Source of the DNA: Nocardioides sediminis
Lineage (GTDB): Bacteria; Actinomycetota; Actinomycetes; Propionibacteriales; Nocardioidaceae
Length of the DNA: 64,000 bases
Reading direction: 5' to 3'
Assembly (NCBI RefSeq): GCF_003047295.1
Contig: NZ_PZYZ01000010.1
Span: forward strand, 22,358-86,357
Positions 14,324 through 24,181 of the stretch are shown here, piece by piece. The stretch's first letter is position 1. Every line of letters begins with the position of its first letter. A program made the position numbers and the translations under genes. The notes below the pieces were generated by a model that did no database searches, was not told the DNA's origin, and worked only from the letters and a program-made list of their open reading frames with translations.

Positions 14324-15040
14324 GTGACCGCACGGACTTCCACCGACAGCGCCCGGGACATCCCCGAGGCCACCGTCGCTCGGCTGCCCGTCTACCTCCG
14401 GGCCCTGGTCGGCCTGGCCGAGGCGGGCACCGCCACCTGCTCCAGCGAGGAGCTGGCCGCGGCGGCCGGCGTCAACTCCGCCAAGCTCCGCAAGGACCTC
14501 TCCCACCTCGGCAGCTACGGCACCCGCGGCGTCGGCTACGACGTGGAGTACCTGCGCTACCAGATCGCCCGCGAGATCGGCGTGACCCAGGACTGGCCGG
14601 TTGTCATCGTCGGCATCGGAAACCTCGGCCACGCCCTGGCCAACTACTCCGGCTTCCGCAGCCGCGGCTTCCGGGTCGTGGCCCTGCTGGACGCCGATCC
14701 CGAGCGCCACGACGAGCTGGTCGCCGGGATCGACGTACGCCCCTTCGACGACCTGGAGTCGATCGTCGCCGACCAGGGCGTGGCCATCGGCGTCATCGCC
14801 ACCCCGGCCGTCGCCGCCCAGGCCGTGGCGGACCGCATGGTCGCGGCCGGCATCACCAGCATCCTCAACTTCGCGCCGACCGTGCTGGCGGTGCCCGAGG
14901 GGGTCGACGTGCGCAAGGTCGATCTCTCGATCGAGCTGCAGATCCTCGCCTACCACGTGCAGCGCAAGGCCGGGACGACCCTGGCCGACGACATCGACCG
15001 CCTCGACGGACAGCTCGACGATGAGGAGGTGACCGCATGA
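14324..15040 (+). CDS. rex: Redox-sensing transcriptional repressor Rex
   Basis: 238-residue NADH/NAD+ sensor. An N-terminal winged helix (YLRALVGLAEAGTATCSSEE ... GVNSAKLRKDLSHLG) binds DNA; the Rossmann domain has VIVGIGNLGHAL, and the C-terminal helix mediates domain swapping. When NADH is high Rex leaves its operators and respiratory genes are switched on. GTG 14324 has GGAGAGAAG nearby. It heads an operon with hemA, whose ATG overlaps its stop, and a Rex-type operator lies in its own promoter. A second good site precedes nuoA, so this protein probably sets both heme and complex I levels. Confidence 0.96.
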   Translation: MTARTSTDSARDIPEATVARLPVYLRALVGLAEAGTATCSSEELAAAAGVNSAKLRKDLSHLGSYGTRGVGYDVEYLRYQIAREIGVTQDWPVVIVGIGNLGHALANYSGFRSRGFRVVALLDADPERHDELVAGIDVRPFDDLESIVADQGVAIGVIATPAVAAQAVADRMVAAGITSILNFAPTVLAVPEGVDVRKVDLSIELQILAYHVQRKAGTTLADDIDRLDGQLDDEEVTA

Positions 15041-16338
15041 GCGTCCTCGTCGTGGGCGTCTCCCACCGGTCCGCGCCCGTGCCCCTGCTCGAGCGCCTCG
15101 CGCTCGACGCCGGCGGCGTCACCAAGCTGATCACCGACGTGGCCGCGGGCGAGCACGTCACCGAGGCCACCGTCATCTCCACCTGCAACCGGCTCGAGGT
15201 CTACGCCGACGTGGACCGCTTCCACGGCAGCGTCGAGGAGGTCTCCCGGCTGCTCGTCGAGCGCGCCGGTGAGTCGACCGAGGCCCTCGTGCCGCACCTC
15301 TACGTCCACTACGACGACGGTGCCGTCTCCCACCTCTTCAACGTCGCCGCCGGCCTCGACTCGATGGTCGTCGGCGAGGGCCAGATCCTGGGCCAGACCC
15401 GCGACGCCCTGCGCGTGGGCCAGGAGCTCGGCACGGTGGGTCCCGCCCTCAACGTGCTCTTCCAGCAGGCCCTGCGCGTGGGCAAGCGGTCCCGGGCCGA
15501 GACCGACATCGACCGGGCCGCCCCCTCGCTGGTCACCGCGGCCCTCGAGCGCATCCCCGGCGCGGTGGCCGGACGCCGGGTCGTCGTCGTCGGCGCCGGT
15601 GCGATGGCCTCGCTCGCCGCCGCCACCGTGCACCGGCTGGGCGCCAGCGACCTCGCGGTGGTCAATCGCACGCCCCACCGTGCCGAGCGCCTCGCCACCG
15701 AGTACGCCGCGCGACCGGTGTCGCTGCTCGACCTCGACGTCGAGATCGGCCGTGCCGACGTGGTCATCTCGTGCACCGGTGCCACCGGAACCCTGATCAG
15801 CCGCGGCACGGTCGAGGCCGCCCGCGCCCACAACGAGGCCCCGTTGGCGATCGTCGACCTCGCGCTGCCGCACGATGTGGACCCGGACGCCGCCGAGCTG
15901 CCCGGCGTGACCGTGCTGGGGCTGGCCACGCTGGCCGAGGAGCTCAAGGACTCCGACTCCGCCCGCGGCGTCGACGACGTGCGCACCATCGTGGCCCAGG
16001 AGATCGCCGCGTTCCTCACCGCGCGCCGGCAGGCGAGCGTGACCCCCACCGTCGTGGCGCTGCGCTCGATGGCCACCGCGGTGGTCGACAGCGAGATGGA
16101 CCGGCTCGCCTCGCGGCTGCCCGGCCTCGACGACGCCACCCGCGCCGAGGTGCTCCACACCGTCCGCCGGGTCGCCGACAAGCTGCTCCACGAGCCGACC
16201 GTCCGGGTCAAGGAGCTCGCGAACGAGGACGGCGCCGTCTCCTACGCCGCCGCCCTGGCCGAGCTGTTCGCGCTCGACCCCGAGGCGGTCGACGCGGTCA
16301 CCCGCGCCGAGGGCATCTCGAGGGGTGAGGGCTCGTGA
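15037..16338 (+). CDS. hemA: Glutamyl-tRNA reductase
   Basis: First committed step of heme synthesis by the C5 route: NADPH-dependent reduction of glutamyl-tRNA to glutamate-1-semialdehyde. 433 residues. The catalytic cysteine is in STCNRLEVY, followed by the substrate region GLDSMVVGEGQILGQ; the NADPH domain has VVGAGAMASLAA, and the C-terminal helical dimerisation domain is present. The ATG overlaps the rex stop, and the stop overlaps the hemC GTG by four bases. Its product is used by hemL, found at 22820 rather than in this operon. Confidence 0.96.
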   Translation: MSVLVVGVSHRSAPVPLLERLALDAGGVTKLITDVAAGEHVTEATVISTCNRLEVYADVDRFHGSVEEVSRLLVERAGESTEALVPHLYVHYDDGAVSHLFNVAAGLDSMVVGEGQILGQTRDALRVGQELGTVGPALNVLFQQALRVGKRSRAETDIDRAAPSLVTAALERIPGAVAGRRVVVVGAGAMASLAAATVHRLGASDLAVVNRTPHRAERLATEYAARPVSLLDLDVEIGRADVVISCTGATGTLISRGTVEAARAHNEAPLAIVDLALPHDVDPDAAELPGVTVLGLATLAEELKDSDSARGVDDVRTIVAQEIAAFLTARRQASVTPTVVALRSMATAVVDSEMDRLASRLPGLDDATRAEVLHTVRRVADKLLHEPTVRVKELANEDGAVSYAAALAELFALDPEAVDAVTRAEGISRGEGS

Positions 16339-17276
16339 CCGCGACCCTGCGCCTGGGCACCCGCGCCTCCGCGCTCGCCACCACCCAGTCGGGCCTCGTC
16401 GCCGATTTGATTCGGCAGCGGCTGGGGCGTGAAGTGGAGCTCGTGACCATCACCACCGAGGGCGACGTCAACGGCGCCCCGCTCGCCACGCTGGGTGGCA
16501 CCGGGGTGTTCGTCAGCGCGCTGCGCGACGCGCTCCTGCGCGGTGAGGTCGACGTGGCCGTCCACTCGCTCAAGGACCTGCCCACCACTCCCGCCGAGGG
16601 CATCGCGCTGGCCGCGGTGCCCACCCGTGAGGACCCGCGGGACGTGGTGGTCGCCCGGAACGGCATGACCCTCGGCGAGCTGCCGCAGGGCAGCCGGGTC
16701 GGCACCGGCTCCCCGCGTCGTGCCGCCCAGCTCGAGGCCCTCGGCCTCGGCCTGGACGTCGCCGGCGTCCGGGGCAACGTGGACACCCGCATCGGCAAGG
16801 TCGCCAGCGGCGAGTACGACGCCGTCCTGCTGGCCCGTGCGGGCCTGGCCCGCCTCGGCCGCGTCGACGAGGCCACCGAGGTGCTCGACCCGCTGCAGAT
16901 GCTCCCGGCCCCCGGCCAGGGTGCGCTCGCGATCGAGTGCCGCGACGACGACGCCGACCTCGTGGCCGGCCTGGCCGCGCTCGACGACCCCGCCACTCGC
17001 GCGGCGGTCACCGCCGAGCGCGCCGTGCTGGCCACGCTCGAGGCCGGCTGCTCCGCCCCGCTCGGCGCCCTCGCCGAGGTCGTGGAGGGCGAGGACGGCG
17101 ACGAGCTGTGGGTGCGCGCGATCGCGCTCTCCCACGACGGTGGCCTCTCGGTCCGGATGAGCGCCACCGGACCCGTTGCCGACGCCGCCGGCGTCGGCCA
17201 CCGCCTCGCGAGCGACATGCTCGCCGACGGCGCCGCAGATCTGATGGAAGCACCAGTGAGGAAGCAGCAGGCATGA
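16335..17276 (+). CDS. hemC: Hydroxymethylbilane synthase (porphobilinogen deaminase)
   Basis: Joins four porphobilinogen units into hydroxymethylbilane on a dipyrromethane cofactor. 313 residues. N-terminal LRLGTRASALATTQ, the VHSLKDLPT motif with the catalytic aspartate region, GTGSPRRAAQ, and the cofactor-binding cysteine in EAGCSAPLGA are all present. GTG 16335 overlaps the hemA stop; the hemC stop overlaps the next ATG at 17273. Confidence 0.96.
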   Translation: MTATLRLGTRASALATTQSGLVADLIRQRLGREVELVTITTEGDVNGAPLATLGGTGVFVSALRDALLRGEVDVAVHSLKDLPTTPAEGIALAAVPTREDPRDVVVARNGMTLGELPQGSRVGTGSPRRAAQLEALGLGLDVAGVRGNVDTRIGKVASGEYDAVLLARAGLARLGRVDEATEVLDPLQMLPAPGQGALAIECRDDDADLVAGLAALDDPATRAAVTAERAVLATLEAGCSAPLGALAEVVEGEDGDELWVRAIALSHDGGLSVRMSATGPVADAAGVGHRLASDMLADGAADLMEAPVRKQQA

Positions 17277-18933
17277 CTCGAAGCCAGAGCCAGTCCCCGT
17301 CCAGCACGTCGGGCGCCGCGCCCCGTGGATGGGTGTCCTTCGTCGGCAGCGGTCCGGGCGACCCCGGCCTGTTGACCGTGCGCGCGGTGGAGCTCCTCCG
17401 CGACGCCGACGTGATCGTGACGGAGTCGCCCGAGCACGTCGGCATGGTCCGCACGCTGCTCGGCCTGCCGACCCCCGTCGAGGGCTCGACCGAGGAGCAG
17501 GACGGTCCGCTGCTCGTCGACGGCGGCTTCGGCGAGGACGGCCAGCCGCTGACCCACGCCGCGCGGGCCAAGGTCGTGGTCAAGCACGGCAAGAAGCAGC
17601 GCGTCGTACGCCTCATGACCGGTGACCCGTTCCTCTACGCCTCGGGTCCCGAGGAGGCGCAGGCCTGCGTCAAGGCCGGCGTCGGCTTCGAGATCGTCCC
17701 CGGCGTCTCGTCGGTCTCCGCGGTGCCCGCCTACGCCGGCATCCCGCTGACCACCAAGAACCACAAGGAGATGGCCGTCGTCACCTGTGGCGACAAGGTC
17801 GACTGGAGCCAGTACGCCGACGACCGCACCCTGGTGCTGCTCTCCGGCGTCGGCGCCATCGCCGAGACCGCCGCCGCCCTCGTCGAGGCCGGCCGGTCCC
17901 CGCAGACCCCGGTCGCCGTCACCCGCGTCGGCACCACGACCGAGCAGGCGACCCTGACCTCCACGCTGGCCGACGTCGCCGCCGACGTCCGCGCCGCCCG
18001 CGTGGCGCCTCCGGCGATCATCGTCATCGGTGACGTCGTCGACCTGCGCGAGACGCTGTCCTGGTTCGAGACCAAGCCGCTCTTCGGCTGGCGGGTGCTC
18101 GTCCCGCGCACCAAGGAGCAGGCCGGCTCGCTGTCGCGCCGCGTGCGCGAGTACGGCGCGGTGCCCGAGGAGGTGCCCACCATCTCGGTGGAGCCGCCGC
18201 GCAACCCGCTGCAGATGGACAAGGCCGTCCGCGGCCTCGTCGAGGGCCGCTACGAGTGGATCGCCTTCACCTCGGTCAACGCCGTCAAGGCCGTCCGGGA
18301 GAAGTTCGAGGAGTACGGCCTCGACGCCCGCGCGTTCTCGGGCCTCAAGATCGCCGCGGTCGGCGACAAGACGGCCCAGGCCATCGCGGCCTGGGGCCTG
18401 CGCGCCGACCTGGTGCCGTCGGGCGAGCAGTCGGCAGCCGGCCTGCTCGAGGACTGGCCGCCGTACGACGAGGTGCTCGACCCGATCAACCGCGTCTTCC
18501 TGCCGCGGGCCGACATCGCCACCGAGAACCTCGTGGCCGGCCTGGTCGACCTGGGCTGGGAGTGCGACGACGTGACGGCCTACCGGACCGTGCGGGCCAC
18601 CCCGCCGCCGGCGCCGACCCGCGACGCGATCAAGACCGGCAAGTTCGACGCGGTCGTCTTCACCTCGTCCTCGACCGTGCGCAACCTGGTCGGCATCGCC
18701 GGCAAGCCGCACCCCTCGACGATCATCGCGGTCATCGGCCCGGCCACGGCCAAGACGGCCGAGGAGCACGGCCTCCGGGTCGACGTCCTCTCGCCCAAGC
18801 CCGACGTCGAGGTGCTGGTCGACGCGCTGGCCGACTTCGGCGCCGCCCGCCGCCTCGCGATGGTCGAGGCCGGCGAGCCCGTCACCCGCCCGAGCGAGCG
18901 CAAGCCCGCCGCGCGGCGCAAGGCCCGGGCCAA

Positions 18934-18937
<4 letters not shown>
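17273..18937 (+). CDS. hemD: Fused uroporphyrinogen-III C-methyltransferase / uroporphyrinogen-III synthase
   Basis: 554-residue bifunctional protein. Residues about 20-275 are a SAM-dependent methyltransferase (SUMT/CobA type: VSFVGSGPGDPGLLTVRA, RLMTGDPFLYASG, EIVPGVSSVSAVPAYAGIPL) that makes precorrin-2 for siroheme and cobalamin. The remainder, from about WRVLVPRTKEQAGSLSRRV, is uroporphyrinogen-III synthase, with IAFTSVNAV and VVFTSSSTVRNL. The same fusion is usual in actinobacteria. Joining the cyclase to the branch-point methylase places both ends of the heme/corrin fork in one polypeptide. ATG 17273 overlaps the hemC stop. The C-terminal tail is Lys/Arg/Ala-rich. Confidence 0.94.
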
Positions 18938-19941
<1,004 letters not shown>

Positions 19942-19950
19942 CCGGACGGC

Positions 19951-20271
19951 TCAGGAACCGCCGTACGGCGGGCAGTCGTAGTCGGCGATGTAGTAGCTGA
20001 ACGCCATCCGCTTGCCCTTCTTGTTGTAGATCTCCGACTTCAGCACGCCGGAGTCGCCCACGACCACCGTGCGCGTCTCGGTGCCTGCCTTGTAGCAGAC
20101 GGTCGTGTAGGGCTCGAAGTACAAGGTCGTGGTCTCGTGGTCGAGCTCCACCTTGTCCGGGCTCTTGTAGTCGTCGCAGTGGTCGGTGACGGCCGAGCTG
20201 GGGCCGGCGGTGCCGACCAGCGCCACGGCCGCCAGGGCCAGGGCGCCGGCTGAGCTTGCGATGCGCTTCAT
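19951..20271 (-). CDS. Small secreted protein, function unknown
   Basis: 106 residues. A clear signal peptide (MKRIASSAGALALAAVALVG, cleavage after SSA near residue 27) is followed by a mature domain of about 80 residues with three cysteines (DHCDDY, TVCYKA, YDCPPY), many tyrosines and beta-strand character. No family recognised. ATG 20271 has GAGAG upstream. Convergent with hemB and divergent from the phosphotransferase gene. Confidence 0.72.
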   Translation of the reverse strand: MKRIASSAGALALAAVALVGTAGPSSAVTDHCDDYKSPDKVELDHETTTLYFEPYTTVCYKAGTETRTVVVGDSGVLKSEIYNKKGKRMAFSYYIADYDCPPYGGS

Positions 20272-20415
20272 GTCGCTCTCATCTCGTGTCGTGGGGTTGC
20301 CGGGCCGGACGGCCGCAGCCTGCCCACTGTGACCATGGAGACGGTCAGGACGGACTAGTCGGACCGACCCATCCCCACAATGGGTCATCCCGGTCCGGAC
20401 CACCTGCACGCGCCC

Positions 20416-20421
20416 TAGGGT
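20416..20421 (+). promoter_or_regulatory. -10 box, leaderless start of phosphotransferase gene
   Basis: TAGGGT lies seven bases before the GTG at 20429. Confidence 0.5.
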
Positions 20422-20428
20422 CGGGTGG

Positions 20429-21250
20429 GTGCAGACGCAGACCCACGACCTCACCTTCACCGGCGCCGAGGTCCACAAGCGCTTCGTGTCCTGGGACCAG
20501 GGCGAGGCCGAGCGCGAGTGGTCGTGCCTGTCCCTGCTCGCCGAGCACGCGCCCGGGGTCGCACCGCGACCGCTGCGCCGCGAGATCGTCGACGGCTCAC
20601 CGGTGGTGGTCATGGAGCGGCTGCCCGGCGAGCCGCTCGGGGGAGCGCCCCTCACGTCGGCCCAGACCGCATCGCTCGCGGACGCGCTGCGCCGGCTGTA
20701 CGACGTGCCGCTCGCGGCCGTGCACGCCGCCGGGGTCCCCGAGCGGAGGTACGGTCCCACCTCCCACGCCGCCGCGACCGTGCGTCCGTGGCTGGCGGAC
20801 GACCACGACCTGGCGGCCTGCCAGGACGCGAGCCTGGTGGGCGAGGCGGTCGGCGCGGCGCTCGCCTGGCTCGACGCCCCGGTCGGTGTGCCCGACCCCG
20901 TGCTCTCGGCAGTGGGCATCGCCGACCTCAACCCGGCCAACGTCCTCTGGGACGGGGAGCGGTGCCGACTCGTCGACTTCGAGGACGGCGGGCTCAGCGA
21001 CCCGGCGTACGAGCTGGCCGACCACGTGGAGCACATCGGGACCCGGCTGGCCGGCCTGCTCGACGCCGAGCACCTGGTGGACGCGGTCGGGCTGGACGAG
21101 GCGGCGCGGGCCCGGTTCGCGGCGTACCGGCCGCTGTGGGCGTCGTTCTGGCTCGCGATGCTGCTGCCGGGCAACGGCGGGTGGCGGCGCAACCCGCAGG
21201 GCAGCACCGAGCTGCAGGCGCGGCACGTGCTGGCCCTGCTCGGCGGCTGA
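20429..21250 (+). CDS. Aminoglycoside phosphotransferase/choline kinase-like protein
   Basis: 273 residues with the small-molecule kinase fold. The catalytic loop reads GIADLNPANVLWD and the metal-binding loop LVDFEDGG, matching the HxDxxxxN and DFG-like positions, although the histidine usual before the catalytic aspartate is replaced (IAD). The N-lobe retains EVHKRF and a later VVVMERLPGEPL. Such proteins phosphorylate alcohols or aminoglycosides; the substrate here cannot be inferred. GTG 20429 follows a leaderless-type -10 box. Stands alone, with the lytic transglycosylase convergent across a 60-base palindromic element. Confidence 0.78.
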   Translation: MQTQTHDLTFTGAEVHKRFVSWDQGEAEREWSCLSLLAEHAPGVAPRPLRREIVDGSPVVVMERLPGEPLGGAPLTSAQTASLADALRRLYDVPLAAVHAAGVPERRYGPTSHAAATVRPWLADDHDLAACQDASLVGEAVGAALAWLDAPVGVPDPVLSAVGIADLNPANVLWDGERCRLVDFEDGGLSDPAYELADHVEHIGTRLAGLLDAEHLVDAVGLDEAARARFAAYRPLWASFWLAMLLPGNGGWRRNPQGSTELQARHVLALLGG

Positions 21251-21277
21251 GCGCCGGACCGCCAGAACCGTCCCGGC

Positions 21278-21337
21278 TAGTTTGGGACGAACTCGTGGGA
21301 GATCTTGCCGATCCGCCTACAAGATCGTCCCAAACTA
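21278..21337. repeat. 60-base palindromic element, copy 1
   Basis: Arms TAGTTTGGGACGA (21278-21290) and TCGTCCCAAACTA (21325-21337) are perfect 13-base inverted repeats, with the stem extending inward with mismatches. The copy at 62193-62252 has identical arms, the same total length and 23 of 34 matching middle bases. Placed between two converging genes, so it may act as a bidirectional terminator or be a REP-like element. Confidence 0.85.
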
Positions 21338-21364
21338 ACCGCGGGGCGTCCGTGAGCCGGGGGC

Positions 21365-22579
21365 TCAGGGAGCGAGCAGGGCGTTGGCGCAGTCAGCCAG
21401 CTCGTTGGTCCCCGTGAGCGGGTTGTCGACGACACCCTGGGTGGTGCACTGGGCCACGGCCTGGACGTAGGTCAGCGTCTGGTCGAGCGGGGTGACGCTC
21501 GTCGAGGGCAGCGTCGGCGCCTGCGTCGGCACCGACGTGGGGACCTTGACCGGGTCCTTCGTGGGCTCCTTGGTCGGCTCCTGCGTCGGCTGCTGGGTCG
21601 GCGTGGGGGTGGGGGTCTTGGTCGGCTGCTTGGTGGGCTGCTTCGTCGGCTTGGTCGTCGGGTTGCCGGACTGCGCGACGGGGGTGCCCTGCTGTCCCAT
21701 GATCGTCCCCGGGCCCTTCCCCTTGTCGCGGGCCGGGTTGCCCGGCCGCGCGGGCTGGGGCGCGAACACGCCCGCCGAGGTGGTGCTCGTGGGCACGGAG
21801 GTGAAGTCGCCGTCGAGGTAGGCCTGCATGATCGACAGGACCAGGTCGACGTAGTCGTGGGAGTGGTTGTAGCGGTAGACGCTCGCCCGCTGGCCCTGCT
21901 CGGCGGAGAGGTCGTCGTCGCCCGAGCACAGGTAGACCGCGGTGGCCAGCGCCGCGTCGTCGATGTCCTGCGGGTCGCGCCGGCCGTCGTTGTCGCCGTC
22001 CACGCCCACGACCGACCAGGTCGAGGGGATGAACTGCATCGGGCCGACGGCGCGGTCGAACTTCTCGTCCGAGTCGTACTGGCCCGCGTCGGTGTCGGTG
22101 ATGCGCTGGGTGTTCCTGGAGCCGTCGAGCGCGATGCCGTAGATGCCGGGCTGCGCGACCCCGTCGTCGTCGAGCACGTTGCCACCGAACCGGCCGTGGT
22201 CGGACTCCACGCGGCCGATGGCCGCGATCAGCTGCCAGGGAAGCCGGCAGGACCGGTCGGCGGCGTTGATGACCGCCTCCGCGCGCTGGTAGGCCGCGAG
22301 GGCCGCGGCGGGGATGCCGCTGGTCGAGGCGGTGTCGACGGCCTGGGCGGCCTGGCCGCGGGGGACGCCGGGGGTGACGGCGTCGGGAGCCGTCACGCTC
22401 GCCGGGGCCTCGATCGCCTCGGCGGGGACCGTGGAGCCGTCGGGGAGGGCGCCGGACGTCTCGTCCCCGGCCGCTGCCGTGCCACCGCCCACGCCCGCCA
22501 TGCTGGCGGTCCAGGCGGCGGAGAGCACGGCCAGCGGCACGAGTGCCGTGGCCTTGTGCATGCGGCCGAATGCTGACAT
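21365..22579 (-). CDS. Secreted lytic murein transglycosylase
   Basis: Cleaves peptidoglycan glycan strands, outside the membrane. 404 residues: N-terminal hydrophobic signal segment (ATALVPLAVLSAAWTASMAG), a catalytic domain with the glutamate in AAIGRVESDHGRFGG, then VGPMQFIPSTW and YLCSGDDDL, resembling the SLT_2/MltB-like group. A long Thr/Pro/Lys-rich linker (repeats of PTKQ, PTPT, PTKE) follows, ending in a short domain with two cysteines. The linker may span the cell wall. ATG 22579 has GGGAG upstream. A BldN-type promoter lies 65 bases before the start. Confidence 0.88.
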   Translation of the reverse strand: MSAFGRMHKATALVPLAVLSAAWTASMAGVGGGTAAAGDETSGALPDGSTVPAEAIEAPASVTAPDAVTPGVPRGQAAQAVDTASTSGIPAAALAAYQRAEAVINAADRSCRLPWQLIAAIGRVESDHGRFGGNVLDDDGVAQPGIYGIALDGSRNTQRITDTDAGQYDSDEKFDRAVGPMQFIPSTWSVVGVDGDNDGRRDPQDIDDAALATAVYLCSGDDDLSAEQGQRASVYRYNHSHDYVDLVLSIMQAYLDGDFTSVPTSTTSAGVFAPQPARPGNPARDKGKGPGTIMGQQGTPVAQSGNPTTKPTKQPTKQPTKTPTPTPTQQPTQEPTKEPTKDPVKVPTSVPTQAPTLPSTSVTPLDQTLTYVQAVAQCTTQGVVDNPLTGTNELADCANALLAP

Positions 22580-22643
22580 CTGCTGGTCTCCCCGTGTGTG
22601 GTGCGAACCGGTCGCGTCCCTCCCGTGGGCCCGCGTGCTGTTC

Positions 22644-22671
22644 CCAACGAAGGTTGTCACAGTGAGTTACG
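22644..22671 (-). promoter_or_regulatory. BldN-type ECF promoter before the lytic transglycosylase gene
   Basis: On the minus strand CGTAAC (22666-22671), exactly 16 bases, then CGTTGG (22644-22649). This matches the recalled BldN consensus CGTAAC-N16-CGTTGA at 11 of 12 specified bases with the right spacing, and lies 65 bases before the ATG at 22579. Confidence 0.6.
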
Positions 22672-22807
22672 TCGCAACAGGTCGGAGACCAGATTCTCCC
22701 CCCGACCCGCCCGGTTGACACCTCCTGCGCGGATATCCCCCGCCTGGGTCGTCCCGAGGGGTGGGTCGGGGGCTCTCCCCGAATGAGCGTGGGCTTGGGT
22801 GCTGGGC

Positions 22808-22813
22808 GACAAT
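22808..22813 (+). promoter_or_regulatory. -10 box, leaderless start of hemL
   Basis: GACAAT lies six bases before the GTG at 22820. Confidence 0.4.
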
Positions 22814-22819
22814 GGCCCG

Positions 22820-24181
22820 GTGACCCAGCCCCACCGTGCCGACCCGCGGGCCACAGCCCCCACCTCCCACAGCGGCGCGCTCTTCGAGCGTGCCCGCGCC
22901 GTGACGCCCGGCGGGGTCAACTCCCCGGTCCGCGCCTTCAACGCGGTCGGTGGCACCCCTCGCTTCATCCGCTCCGCGTCCGGCGCGTGGCTCACCGACG
23001 TCGACGGCAACGAGTACGTCGACCTCATCTGCTCGTGGGGTCCGATGCTGCTCGGCCACGCCCACCCCGAGGTGCAGGCGGCCGTCACCGCCGCGGTCGC
23101 GCGCGGGACGTCGTACGGCACGCCGACCGAACCTGAGGTGGAGCTCGCGGAGGAGATCGTGGCGCGCACCCCGGTGGAGGCGGTGCGGTTCGTCTCCAGC
23201 GGCACCGAGGCCACCATGTCGGCGATCCGCCTGGCGCGCGGCTTCACCGGCCGTGACCTCGTCGTGAAGTTCGCGGGCTGCTACCACGGCCACGTCGACG
23301 CGCTGCTGGCCTCGGCGGGCTCCGGGCTGGCCACGCTCGCCGTTCCGGGGACCCCCGGTGTCCCCGCGTCGGCGGCCGGCGAGACCATCGTGCTGCCCTA
23401 CAACGACCGCGCCGCGGTGGAGAAGGCCTTCGCCGAGCACGGCGACCGGATCGCGTGCCTCATCACCGAGGCCACCCCCGGCAACATGGGCATCGTCCCG
23501 CCCGAGCCGGGCTTCAACGCCTTCCTCGCCGAGACCTGCCGGCGGCACGGTGCGCTCTTCGTCAGCGACGAGGTGATGACGGGGTTCCGCGCCACGCGCC
23601 AGGGCGGCTGGGGCCTCGACGGCGCGGTCGAGGGCTGGGTCCCCGACCTGATGACCTTCGGCAAGGTGATGGGCGGCGGCTTCCCCGCCGCGGCCTTCGG
23701 GGGCCGGGCCGACGTCATGGGGCGGCTGGCGCCCGAGGGCCCCGTCTACCAGGCCGGCACGCTCTCGGGGAACCCCGTGGCCACCACGGCCGGGCTGACC
23801 ACCCTGCGGCTGGCCACCGACGAGGTGTACGCCCACCTCGACGCCACCGCCGCCACGATCGGCTCCGCGGTGGTCGACGCCCTGGTCAACGCCGGCGTCC
23901 CGCACCGTCTCCAGTCCGCCGGCACCATGTTCTCGGTCTTCTTCGGGGACGACGAGGTGCGCGACTTCGAGGGCGCCAGCCGCCAGGACACGACCGCGTT
24001 CGCGGCCTTCTTCCACGCCATGCTCGACGCTGGCGTCTACCTGCCCCCCTCGGCGTACGAGGCGTGGTTCGTGTCCGCGGCCCACGACGACCGGGCGGTC
24101 CAGGCCGTCATCGACGCCCTGCCGGGCGCCGCCCGCGCCGCCGCCGGCGCCACCGACAACCGCGAAGGGAACCGCTCCTGA
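22820..24181 (+). CDS. hemL: Glutamate-1-semialdehyde 2,1-aminomutase
   Basis: PLP enzyme that converts glutamate-1-semialdehyde from hemA to 5-aminolevulinate, the substrate of hemB. 453 residues. N-terminal ALFERARAVTPGGVNSPVRA, substrate region RFVSSGTEATMSAIRLARG, the PLP aspartate in FVSDEVMTGFR, and the Schiff-base lysine in DLMTFGKVMGGGFP are all intact. It is separated from the rex-hem operon by about 2.9 kb, as in M. tuberculosis (Rv0524), and starts a row of genes ending with cytochrome c assembly. The stop overlaps the next ATG. Confidence 0.95.
   Translation: MTQPHRADPRATAPTSHSGALFERARAVTPGGVNSPVRAFNAVGGTPRFIRSASGAWLTDVDGNEYVDLICSWGPMLLGHAHPEVQAAVTAAVARGTSYGTPTEPEVELAEEIVARTPVEAVRFVSSGTEATMSAIRLARGFTGRDLVVKFAGCYHGHVDALLASAGSGLATLAVPGTPGVPASAAGETIVLPYNDRAAVEKAFAEHGDRIACLITEATPGNMGIVPPEPGFNAFLAETCRRHGALFVSDEVMTGFRATRQGGWGLDGAVEGWVPDLMTFGKVMGGGFPAAAFGGRADVMGRLAPEGPVYQAGTLSGNPVATTAGLTTLRLATDEVYAHLDATAATIGSAVVDALVNAGVPHRLQSAGTMFSVFFGDDEVRDFEGASRQDTTAFAAFFHAMLDAGVYLPPSAYEAWFVSAAHDDRAVQAVIDALPGAARAAAGATDNREGNRS

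Noticed and set aside
22715..22720. A perfect TTGACA between the lytic transglycosylase and hemL genes.
   Set aside because: No acceptable -10 lies 16-18 bases downstream on the plus strand; hemL has its own -10 at 22808.
22699..22772. Inverted repeat CCCCCGACCC (22699-22708) / GGGTCGGGGG (22763-22772) before hemL.
   Set aside because: The 54-base spacing and simple G/C runs make it plausible by chance in this sequence.
22580..22820. A c-di-AMP (ydaO-type) riboswitch before the lytic transglycosylase, common before cell-wall hydrolase genes of actinobacteria.
   Set aside because: The conserved ydaO cores were not found in the 240 bases; a BldN-type promoter with a leader of about 60 bases leaves no room for it.
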